Source: CAZCSH01 sp964501545
GTDB lineage: Bacteria > Patescibacteriota > Minisyncoccia > Minisyncoccales > RBG-13-42-11
Length of the DNA stretch: 5,172 nt
Reading direction: 5' to 3'
Assembly: GCA_964501545.1 (NCBI GenBank)
Contig: CAZCSH010000029.1
Coordinates: 1 to 5,172, forward strand
The notes below the pieces were generated by a model that made no database searches, had not been told where the DNA came from, and worked only from the letters and a program-made list of their open reading frames with translations. The translations under genes were made by a program, and so were the position numbers. Shown here piece after piece: positions 1 through 5,172 of this stretch. Each line of letters begins with the position of its first letter. The stretch's first letter is position 1.

Positions 1-74
1 AAGGTTTTATCCTAAAGTTTAGTTCCCAGAATAAACTCGACTAAATTTTTATTAGACAACTATCTTGCTCTAAT

Positions 75-103
75 AGCTTATCATTTTAAAACCGATACGT
101 CAA
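75..103 (-). promoter_or_regulatory. Possible sigma-70-type promoter reading leftward out of the window
   Basis: On the minus strand a TTGACG box (103-98, five of six bases of the TTGACA consensus) is followed after exactly 17 bases by TAAGCT (80-75). The latter keeps the first, second and last bases of TATAAT but only three of six overall. Transcription would start near position 68 and run off the left edge. The box lies just past the 3' end of the tRNA, where a promoter for the next leftward gene would be sensible, but no start codon with a sustained frame is visible before the edge. The -10 match is weak, so this may be chance in AT-rich spacer. Confidence 0.25.
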
Positions 104-113
104 CTAAACTACC

Positions 114-188
114 TGGCTCCGGGAGAGGGATTCGAACCCCCAACTTTCGCCTTAACAGGGCGCCGTTCTACCGTTGAACTATCCCGGA
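114..188 (-). tRNA. tRNA-Asn, anticodon GTT, CCA end encoded
   Basis: This is a complete cloverleaf of 75 nt. The acceptor stem TCCGGGA/TCCCGGA pairs at all seven positions. The D arm is GTTC/GAAC with a GG in the loop. The anticodon loop CTGTTAA places GTT at 156-154, which reads AAC/AAU. The variable loop has 5 nt, and the T arm GGGGG-TTCGAAT-CCCTC has the standard TTCGA loop and one G-T pair. The discriminator is G, followed by a genomically encoded CCA (116-114), so maturation need not depend on CCA addition. One oddity is that the outermost anticodon-stem pair (27-43) is a G-A mismatch (163 and 147), leaving four normal pairs. The gene is on the same strand as the protein genes and has its own promoter directly upstream. 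Confidence 0.97.
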
Positions 189-198
189 ATGTATTTGA

Positions 199-227
199 AT
201 TATATATTATTTTTATCAGTTTTTCAA
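199..227 (-). promoter_or_regulatory. Promoter of the tRNA-Asn gene
   Basis: On the minus strand a TTGAAA -35 box (227-222) and a perfect TATAAT -10 box (204-199) are separated by an AT-rich 17-base spacer, the ideal spacing for a sigma-70-type enzyme. The expected start site near 192-190 gives a leader of only a few bases before the tRNA 5' end at 188. The -35 box begins two bases after the TGA stop of the preceding membrane-protein gene, so the promoter fills the whole spacer. It lets the tRNA be made independently of any read-through from the dnaG-rpoD transcript. Confidence 0.8.
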
Positions 228-229
228 CT

Positions 230-607
230 TCAAAAGAAGTATTGGATCGATACAATAGTCAAAACAGAGAGACTAAGAATAACCGATACTCGGTGAGGAA
301 TATCAATGCCCACTAACTTTAAAATTTCCCTCGTGAAAGAGTGGTCATAATTCTTGGGGTCGGAAATCTTTTCCCCCCGGAGAAGCTGGGTAATAGTGGT
401 AAGAAAACAAACCATGCGGTATTTTTCTGTCCAGGGCAGGATGACAAAACCCCAAAGAAATTGATGGCCAACAATAAGCAAAGATAAATAAAATTGAAAA
501 GAAATTTTGCCGGGAAACAAATTCTCGGGAACCAAAAGCAAACTCAGCCAAAAAGCGACGATTACTACATGGAACAAGAGAATTGTTTTGGCAAGTAAAT
601 TTTTCAT
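230..607 (-). CDS. Small three-helix membrane protein, DUF2784-like
   Basis: The product is 125 residues and strongly hydrophobic, with likely membrane helices at about 6-27, 38-58 and 103-124. A longer polar stretch (about 60-100) lies between helices 2 and 3. The layout resembles the small DUF2784 membrane proteins: a His early in helix 1 (FHVVIVAF), an LPWTEKYR segment after helix 2 where that family has a C-P-L-T-x-L-E pattern, and an SFTREILKLVGIDIP stretch before the last helix. The family's Cys is absent and the match is from memory, so it is tentative. No function is known to me. Translation from ATG at 607 is supported by AAGGA at 621-617, nine bases upstream, inside the end of rpoD. 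The gap after the rpoD stop is three bases, so the gene is probably co-transcribed and coupled with rpoD. It ends in TGA. Confidence 0.85.
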   Translation of the reverse strand: MKNLLAKTILLFHVVIVAFWLSLLLVPENLFPGKISFQFYLSLLIVGHQFLWGFVILPWTEKYRMVCFLTTITQLLRGEKISDPKNYDHSFTREILKLVGIDIPHRVSVILSLSVLTIVSIQYFF

Positions 608-610
608 CGA

Positions 611-1855
611 CTAGTATCCTTGCAACTTCTTGAGAGAACGATGATCTCTTATCTTCTCCAGAGACTTGGCTTCTATCTGACGAATCCTCTCACGAGTAAC
701 TCCAAACTCCTGCCCTACTTCTTCCAAAGTATGGGTGATGCCGTCATCCAACCCAAATCTCATAGCTAATATCTTTTGTTCTCTGGGAGTTAAATCAACC
801 AAAATCTCTTTTAGCCTTTCTCGCAGCAACCGCCGGGCAGCTCCCAAAGAAGGAGGGGCGGTTTTCTCATCCTCAATAAACTCTGCCAAAACAGAGTCTT
901 CCTCATCCTCCCCAACCGGTGTTTCTAGAGAAACGGTCTCCTGGGAAATCTTCATTATATGGTAAACCTTGTCTACTTCTATTCCCATTTCAGCTGCTAT
1001 CTCTTCTGGCAGAGGCTCTCTTCCTAAATCCTGAAGTAACCTACGCCTTACTTGAGTATACTTTGAAATAGTTTCTACCATGTGAACAGGTATTCTAATG
1101 GTTCTGGCTTGGTCGGCCAAAGCTCGGGTAATAGCTTGCCTTATCCACCAGGTAGCATAGGTAGAGAACTTGTAGCCACGACGCCAGTCAAACTTTTCTA
1201 CCGCCCTGAACAAACCTAAGTTTCCTTCTTGAATCAAATCCAACAAGGTTAAGTTGGGAGAACGGCCAACATATCTTTTAGCAATGGAAACAACCAAGCG
1301 TAAATTAGCCCGAGCTAACTTTTTCTTCGCTTCCTCATCCCCTTTTTCAATCTTCTTAGACAATTCCTTTTCTTCTTGAGCTGTGACAAAGGAAATCTTT
1401 CCAATCTCCTTCAAATACATCTGAACAGAGTCAATCCCTCCCTCACCTTCTCTTCCTTTTTTCTTTCCTTTTTCTTCTACAGTCAGGAGCTCTTTGGCTT
1501 CTTGAACCTCAATCCCTTTCTTTTCCAGTTCCTCAAACAAGTTCTCCAAACCTTTAATATCCTTCTCAATATTGGGGAAGAAATACAAAATCTCAGAGTA
1601 GGTAACGAATCCTCTGGCACTGCCTCTGGCCATAAGTGCTTCTATCTTGTCTTGAGTAAATACTCTGGATTGCCTGAGCCGAGCAACCTTCTTTCTGGTT
1701 CTCTTTTTTGCTCTTCTTTTAACCTTAACCTTCTTTTTGACCCGAAAGCTCTTTCCTCTCTTTTTCTTTATAGCTTTCTTTTTAGGCTTTGACTTTCTCT
1801 TGGCAGTCTTCCTTTTGGCCAGTCTCTTTTTTGCTTTCTTCTTTGCTTTTGCCAT
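611..1855 (-). CDS. rpoD: Primary (housekeeping) RNA polymerase sigma factor, RpoD/SigA
   Basis: This 414-residue sigma-70 family factor directs core RNA polymerase to housekeeping promoters. Residues 1-64 are a basic tail (39 Lys/Arg, no acidic residue). A region 1.1-like segment covers about 69-118, a charged linker 128-140, and region 1.2 about 142-175. Region 2 (182-256) has RANLRLVVSIAKRY, DLIQEGNLGL and YATWWIRQAITRALADQA; Q240 and T243 correspond to the residues that read the -10 element in E. coli sigma-70. Region 3 spans about 257-330. Region 4 (344-409) ends with the helix-turn-helix TLEEVGQEFGVTRERIRQIE, which reads the -35 box. The large non-conserved insert of proteobacterial RpoD is absent, as in short SigA proteins. 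I chose ATG at 1855 because GGAGA (1869-1865) lies nine bases upstream and the gap after the dnaG stop is one base. A TTG at 1879 would add eight residues and overlap dnaG without a clear ribosome site. Confidence 0.97.
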   Translation of the reverse strand: MAKAKKKAKKRLAKRKTAKRKSKPKKKAIKKKRGKSFRVKKKVKVKRRAKKRTRKKVARLRQSRVFTQDKIEALMARGSARGFVTYSEILYFFPNIEKDIKGLENLFEELEKKGIEVQEAKELLTVEEKGKKKGREGEGGIDSVQMYLKEIGKISFVTAQEEKELSKKIEKGDEEAKKKLARANLRLVVSIAKRYVGRSPNLTLLDLIQEGNLGLFRAVEKFDWRRGYKFSTYATWWIRQAITRALADQARTIRIPVHMVETISKYTQVRRRLLQDLGREPLPEEIAAEMGIEVDKVYHIMKISQETVSLETPVGEDEEDSVLAEFIEDEKTAPPSLGAARRLLRERLKEILVDLTPREQKILAMRFGLDDGITHTLEEVGQEFGVTRERIRQIEAKSLEKIRDHRSLKKLQGY

Positions 1856-1856
1856 T

Positions 1857-3611
1857 TTAAGTAATCTCCGAATCACCAAGCGATTTGGAGCAAAGATTAA
1901 AATCCTGAATTAGTTTTTTTAAGGTTTCGGTGTCCTTCTCCTCTTCTGCCTTCTTTATCTCTTTAGCCAGTTTGTTTAATTTATCTCTTATCTCCAGAGA
2001 CTGGAGTTCTTTTAAGCAGTGCTGGATTTCAGGCAGAACTGCTTCCTCTTCCATCTCCTCTATCTCAGCCTGTAAGGCCAGCCTGTTAAAACAATCTAGC
2101 AACTGAGGAGATAACTGTTCTTTCTCTAAATCTACTCCCTCTTTCAGCTTTGTCAAAATCTCCTTAACAGGAAAAGAGCAATTGTCCAAACGCTCCTGGC
2201 TAATGTATTCTTTGTTCTTGGGATATTTTATAACCAGAACTGCCAGTCTCTCTTCCAACAAGTCTTTTCGGCATCTGGGCGAGGGTTTCGCTTCTTCCGG
2301 TTCAGGGTAAACAACCCCCTCCTCTACTTTTACTTTCTTTAACTCTTCCTCTACGTCTACTTCTTTAGCCTCCAACTTCCTGGCTAGTTCTCCTACCCAG
2401 TGAGACTGGATTATTCTATTGGGGATTCTCTTAATAACAGGTAAGAGAACCTTGGAAATAGCCTCTTTTCCTTCAGGCTTCTCTTTATCAAACTTGGCAA
2501 AGGTAGTATCAAAATAAAAATCAAGTATGGATTTGGCTTCTTTTACCTGGCGCTCCCATTCTTCGGGCTGCTCCAAAATTGTGGCTGCCGGATCCAAGCC
2601 TTGAGGCAGAGTAACCACTTTTAGACTGAACCCCTGGCTTTGAGCTAAATCTATCCCTCGCTTAGTCGCCATGTCTCCAGCTGGGTCCATGTCAAAAGCA
2701 GTTAGCAAATTGTTAGAATAGCGCTTGAGTATTGCCAACTGGAAAGGGGTCAAAGCTGTGCCAGAAGTGGCTACCACATGAGGAAAACCAGCTTGGGAAG
2801 CCATGATCAGGTCAATGTAACCTTCCACTAAAATACAAGAGTCCTGCTTTCTGATATCGAGCTTGGCTTTATCCAGACCATAAAGAGTTCTGCCTTTGTC
2901 ATAAAGCAGGGTCTGGGGAGTGTTAACGTACTTTGCCACTTCTTTTGCCTCTCTCTTTTCCCCAAAGACCCTTCCGCCAAAACCAATAACCTGAGAGTTT
3001 AAATCAAAGACAGGGAAAATGATCCTGCCTCGGAACCTGTCGTAAAAAGAACCTTTTTCAGAACTCAAGGCCAATCCCGCTTTTTCAATCTCTTCTTTCT
3101 GGTAACCCCTGGAGTCCAAAAAACCAGACAGTCCCTGCCAGACATCGGGAGCATAACCTATTCTCCATTTTTTAATACTCTCTTCCTTTATTCCTCTACC
3201 TAAAAGATAGTCTTTTACTTGTTTTCCTGTCTTACTATCTTCTAGCTGTTTTTCAAAAAATCTGGTGGCCAACTCACAAATCTCATAAAGCCTTCGTCTT
3301 TCTGTTTTTAGTTTGGGGTCTTGACGTCTCAACTCCACCCCTGCTTTTTGAGCTAAAATCCGCAAAGCATCTCCAAACTCTACTCCCTCTATTTTCATCA
3401 CAAACTTAAATATATCCCCTCCTTCGGAACAGCCCCCAAAGCAATGCCAAATCTGGCGAGCAGGCGAAACAAAGAAAGAAGGCCTTTTTTCTGAGTGAAA
3501 AGGACAAAGAGCCCGGTAATTAGCCCCGGCTTTTTGGAGTTTAATATAGCTACCAACAACTTCAACTATATCCAATCTATTTTTAATTTCCTCTATTGGG
3601 GAAGAAAACAT
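1857..3611 (-). CDS. dnaG: DNA primase DnaG
   Basis: This 584-residue DnaG-type primase synthesises the short RNA primers that start Okazaki fragments and leading strands, working with the replicative helicase. The N-terminal zinc-binding domain (about 1-95) has CPFH (C36, H39) and HCFGGC (C57, C61). The polymerase core includes the RGRIIFPVFD...VIGFGGRVFG segment (194-217) and KYVNTPQTLLYDKGRTLYGL (227-246). The TOPRIM catalytic fold has EGYID (E263, D267), FDMDPAG (D307, D309) and GLDP (D340). Residues from about 445 on are helical and charged, as expected of the helicase-interaction domain, but poorly conserved. Length is near the usual 580-620. Oddities are Cys-x3-Cys instead of Cys-x2-Cys, and Ala at 342 where E. 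coli has a second Asp. The start is probably ATG at 3611, two bases after the upstream stop; TTG at 3620 would overlap by seven bases. Neither has a good Shine-Dalgarno sequence, suggesting coupling to the upstream gene. Confidence 0.97.
   Translation of the reverse strand: MFSSPIEEIKNRLDIVEVVGSYIKLQKAGANYRALCPFHSEKRPSFFVSPARQIWHCFGGCSEGGDIFKFVMKIEGVEFGDALRILAQKAGVELRRQDPKLKTERRRLYEICELATRFFEKQLEDSKTGKQVKDYLLGRGIKEESIKKWRIGYAPDVWQGLSGFLDSRGYQKEEIEKAGLALSSEKGSFYDRFRGRIIFPVFDLNSQVIGFGGRVFGEKREAKEVAKYVNTPQTLLYDKGRTLYGLDKAKLDIRKQDSCILVEGYIDLIMASQAGFPHVVATSGTALTPFQLAILKRYSNNLLTAFDMDPAGDMATKRGIDLAQSQGFSLKVVTLPQGLDPAATILEQPEEWERQVKEAKSILDFYFDTTFAKFDKEKPEGKEAISKVLLPVIKRIPNRIIQSHWVGELARKLEAKEVDVEEELKKVKVEEGVVYPEPEEAKPSPRCRKDLLEERLAVLVIKYPKNKEYISQERLDNCSFPVKEILTKLKEGVDLEKEQLSPQLLDCFNRLALQAEIEEMEEEAVLPEIQHCLKELQSLEIRDKLNKLAKEIKKAEEEKDTETLKKLIQDFNLCSKSLGDSEIT
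1865..1869 (-). promoter_or_regulatory. Ribosome binding site deciding the rpoD start
   Basis: GGAGA on the minus strand lies nine bases before the ATG at 1855. It falls within the final codons of dnaG, so ribosomes finishing primase can restart at rpoD one base past the dnaG stop. It favours ATG 1855 over the in-frame TTG 1879 and GTG 1876, which lie upstream of this site. Confidence 0.7.
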
Positions 3612-3613
3612 AT

Positions 3614-4354
3614 TTACCAATTGATTTTAGGCAAATCCCTGCGGGTTTCGTAATCGGAAGTCTTGGGTTGATACTTATACAGAACCCCGATCAGCATAAT
3701 AATCCCGGAGGCAATTGCCAAGGACGATGCCGCTAGGCTGGTGATATAAACTTGGGCCGAAGCCCCAAAGACAAAATTAATGAGAGAAACCAGCAACAAG
3801 CCAATCAGGCCTGCCGCCATCAAAAAGGCCCTTGCCTTGACGTATTTGTCCCGGGACTTGAAACCATGGATAAGAAAAAAAGTAATTACTGCCAAAAGGC
3901 CCGAAGCCAGGCCGAACCCGATAATAATGTTGACTCCCAGACCACGGGAATCTTCCCAGTAAATAAAGGATCCTTGTTGATGGATAATCGGAGCCGCCCA
4001 GTGCGACATTCCCAGAAGAGTTGTCAAAACAGCCACCAGAACGGTAAGAAAAACGAATATCCTGCCGACCTTTTCCCATTGCAAGAACTTCAACGGGACC
4101 ACTCCAAAATAAATAAGGGAAAGAAAGCCAAAGAAAGGATAAACGGCAAACACCCAAGTTATGGCAAAGATATTTTTAATTATCAACCCAGGGGTAGCCA
4201 GCAAAAAGAAAGTTGTTGCCAGGAAAAGAAAGCCCAAGAAAAAGCTTTTAACCCTCTCGTCCTTCGTCCCTTGATAAGAAAGAAAAAGCTTTCCGCTGGC
4301 TCCGAAAAAGAGTAAGCAGGCTATTAAATTGGCTATGGAAACTATGGGAATCAT
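3614..4354 (-). CDS. Seven-helix membrane protein of unknown family (paralogue of the next gene upstream)
   Basis: The product is 246 residues, very hydrophobic, with seven predicted membrane helices at roughly 5-26, 37-58, 63-88, 97-116, 139-163, 174-197 and 203-227. Positive charges sit in loops 1 (KDERVK), 3 (KFLQWEKVGR) and 5 (HGFKSRDKYVKAR) and in the C-terminal tail, so the likely topology is N-terminus outside, C-terminus inside. The longest outside loop (117-138) contains the aromatic FIYWED patch. There is no signal peptide apart from helix 1, no soluble enzymatic or kinase domain, and no motif I can tie to a function. It aligns along its length with the upstream neighbour (ATPG, YW, IIIG, SLINFV and GVLYK landmarks), so the pair arose by duplication. 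The stop is two bases before dnaG and the start is seven bases after the preceding gene. A seven-helix sensor module without an output domain, or a small transporter-like protein, are both possible. Confidence 0.9.
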   Translation of the reverse strand: MIPIVSIANLIACLLFFGASGKLFLSYQGTKDERVKSFFLGFLFLATTFFLLATPGLIIKNIFAITWVFAVYPFFGFLSLIYFGVVPLKFLQWEKVGRIFVFLTVLVAVLTTLLGMSHWAAPIIHQQGSFIYWEDSRGLGVNIIIGFGLASGLLAVITFFLIHGFKSRDKYVKARAFLMAAGLIGLLLVSLINFVFGASAQVYITSLAASSLAIASGIIMLIGVLYKYQPKTSDYETRRDLPKINW

Positions 4355-4361
4355 ATTGTTT

Positions 4362-5084
4362 TTACGATTTTCCTCCAGAATCTTCTCGTACCCCTACCTT
4401 ATAAAGCACCCCTCCCAAAAAGAGGAAAGCACTAAGAGCAGTAAAAAGACTAGCTAGGAGCAGGTTGGCTGGTGAAGGTACAGCCCCGCCCACATAATTA
4501 ACAAAGGAGCCTGCGATTAAAGAAAGCATTCCTCCAGCAATAAATAGGCTGCTTCTGAAGACCTTTCTGTCTTTACTTTTCTTTCCAATCAAAAGAGCTA
4601 AAGAGGCAAAGACAATCCCCAGACCAGCACTGGTCAAACCAATGATTATTCGGATAATCGGTTTTACCCTGGGAACCCAGTAGCTAAAGTTGCCCTGAAA
4701 GACCAAATAGGAGGGCTGGAAATTCTTAATTCCCAGATAAATAGTAAAGATTAAAAAAGCAAATAGAATTAAGAGAATGATTTTTTCTGAGTTTCTGGCT
4801 GTTGGCGAATCAACAAAGCGGCAGAGAACCAGAACATAACTGGCAATTATTGAATATATCAGAATGTAAGAAGCCAAAGAAGTTAAACCATTGAGGGTTG
4901 GATTCTGAGAAACAATACCAGGCAGGGAAACTATAAAAAAGAAGATTGTTGAGAGGATAAAAGCCCGGAGAAAATAAAAGGTAAACTCAATTTTTCTCTT
5001 TTTATAGGAGAGGTGGGTTAAAATGCTGGCAAAAAGATAAGCCAGGAAGCTGACGAAATTACCAATAGAAACAGGAAATAACAT
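4362..5084 (-). CDS. Seven-helix membrane protein of unknown family (paralogue of the downstream gene)
   Basis: The product is 240 residues with seven likely membrane helices at about 5-26, 35-56, 66-89, 101-118, 144-166, 177-199 and 205-228. Lys/Arg cluster in loops 1 (SYKKRKIE), 3 (CRFVDSPTARNSEK) and 5 (GKKSKDRKVFR) and in the C-terminal tail, predicting N-out/C-in as in its downstream paralogue. Shared landmarks are an N-terminal M-x-x-P/I-VSI-x-N pattern, a Pro-Gly at 55-56, a Tyr-Trp pair in the outside loop (135-136), IIIG (146-149), FVNYVGG (194-200) and GVLYK (225-229). No soluble domain or catalytic motif is visible, and I do not recognise the family. The start at ATG 5084 has only weak AAAAGA upstream and follows the previous stop by seven bases, so translation is probably coupled. 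The paralogues have diverged extensively, so the duplication is not recent. Confidence 0.9.
   Translation of the reverse strand: MLFPVSIGNFVSFLAYLFASILTHLSYKKRKIEFTFYFLRAFILSTIFFFIVSLPGIVSQNPTLNGLTSLASYILIYSIIASYVLVLCRFVDSPTARNSEKIILLILFAFLIFTIYLGIKNFQPSYLVFQGNFSYWVPRVKPIIRIIIGLTSAGLGIVFASLALLIGKKSKDRKVFRSSLFIAGGMLSLIAGSFVNYVGGAVPSPANLLLASLFTALSAFLFLGGVLYKVGVREDSGGKS
4372..4376 (-). promoter_or_regulatory. Far-upstream Shine-Dalgarno for the second seven-helix gene
   Basis: A GGAGG core on the minus strand lies 17 bases before the ATG at 4354, inside the last codons of the preceding gene. That is longer than the usual 5-10 base gap, and no alternative in-frame start lies closer. It may act through re-initiation after termination at 4362, or it may be coincidental codon content (the encoded end reads S-G-G-K-S). 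Confidence 0.35.
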
Positions 5085-5091
5085 AAATAAA

Positions 5092-5172
5092 TTAAATCTT
5101 TTGGGAATGCTCCAAATTATCAGGGCTTTCCCCTTTTATAATTTTATCTACCATTTCTATTTCTTCTAAAAT
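5092..5172 (-). CDS. C-terminal end of a gene entering from the right edge (partial)
   Basis: Reading leftward from the edge, one minus-strand frame stays open for 26 codons (ending in GESPDNLEHSQKI) and stops at TAA 5094-5092. The other two minus-strand frames hit stops at once or within nine codons. The visible tail is charged and hydrophilic, with an LEEIEMVDKIIKG stretch suited to an amphipathic helix, so it looks like a soluble protein end and not a third seven-helix paralogue. The stop is seven bases before the next ATG, the same spacing as between the following two genes, which fits membership of the same transcription unit. The piece is too short to assign a function. Confidence 0.5.
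   Translation of the reverse strand: MLEEIEMVDKIIKGESPDNLEHSQKI

Noticed and set aside
3..44. Plus-strand frame open from the left edge to TAA at 42-44, possibly the tail of a converging gene
   Set aside because: Only 13 codons are visible, which is well within chance, and there is no supporting context.
1..113. Attachment site or integrated element at the 3' end of the tRNA
   Set aside because: No second copy of the tRNA 3' end and no integrase or other mobile gene is present in the window.
345..551. Minus-strand frame of 68 codons inside the small membrane protein gene
   Set aside because: It is nested in another frame. The longer frame has a good ribosome site and a coherent three-helix layout.
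735..965. Plus-strand open frame of 76 codons opposite the 3' part of rpoD
   Set aside because: It is a serine-rich shadow of sigma regions 3-4, which are unmistakable on the minus strand.
1376..1792. Plus-strand open frame of 138 codons opposite rpoD
   Set aside because: It is antisense to the lysine-rich and region 1 coding part; its Phe/Leu/Ser-rich product comes from the complement of AAA/AAG/GAA codons.
611..3611. Reassigned UGA codon, known in some Patescibacteria lineages
   Set aside because: dnaG and rpoD are full length with no in-frame TGA, and one gene here appears to use TGA as its stop.
3777..4157. Second minus-strand frame inside the same seven-helix gene
   Set aside because: It overlaps fully in another frame, lacks the regular helix pattern and has no paralogous counterpart in the neighbouring gene.
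3752..4315. Plus-strand open frame of 187 codons opposite the second seven-helix gene
   Set aside because: Its product is polar and low in complexity, the expected shadow of hydrophobic codons on the other strand. The minus-strand frame has coherent helices and a matching paralogue.
5085..5172. A promoter for the operon near the AT-rich TATAAAA at about 5140-5134 (minus strand)
   Set aside because: No -35-like box lies at a suitable distance, and the stretch reads better as the coding tail of an upstream gene.

Overview
The window most likely comes from a bacterial chromosome. It carries one tightly packed, leftward (minus-strand) gene string that ends in a tRNA gene. Two genes are certain: dnaG (DNA primase) and rpoD (primary sigma factor). 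They lie next to each other in the order dnaG-rpoD, the core of the classical 'macromolecular synthesis operon'. Several traits suggest Patescibacteria (Candidate Phyla Radiation): a very lysine/arginine-rich N-terminal tail on the sigma factor, a primase with a CxxxC second half of its zinc site and a DMDPAGDMAT-type TOPRIM motif, small membrane proteins of unknown family, and gaps of 1-7 bases between genes. This assignment rests on recognition by eye, without a search. The genetic code looks standard: the small membrane gene ends in TGA, and no in-frame TGA interrupts dnaG or rpoD.

Layout from right to left, which is the direction of transcription: (1) 5092-5172, the last 26 codons of a gene running in from beyond the window; (2) 4362-5084 and (3) 3614-4354, two adjacent seven-helix membrane proteins that are paralogues of each other and that I cannot assign to a named family; (4) 1857-3611, dnaG; (5) 611-1855, rpoD; (6) 230-607, a small three-helix membrane protein resembling the DUF2784 type; (7) 114-188, tRNA-Asn(GTT) with an encoded CCA end and its own well-formed promoter at 199-227. 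The last 113 bases (1-113) contain no convincing gene. They hold a possible outward-facing promoter and a 9-base inverted repeat.

The gaps between consecutive coding regions are 7, 7, 2, 1 and 3 bases. Genes 1-6 therefore probably form one transcription unit with translational coupling, although no promoter for it is visible and it must begin upstream of the right edge. Primase makes RNA primers for replication and the sigma factor directs RNA polymerase to housekeeping promoters, so the unit ties replication and transcription initiation together. The membrane proteins are the unexplained passengers. The tRNA promoter fits the consensus expected for a sigma factor whose -10-recognition residues match those of E. 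coli sigma-70. No mobile element, CRISPR array, clear terminator or riboswitch was seen. The most interesting points are the paired seven-helix proteins coupled to dnaG-rpoD and the basic tail on the sigma factor.
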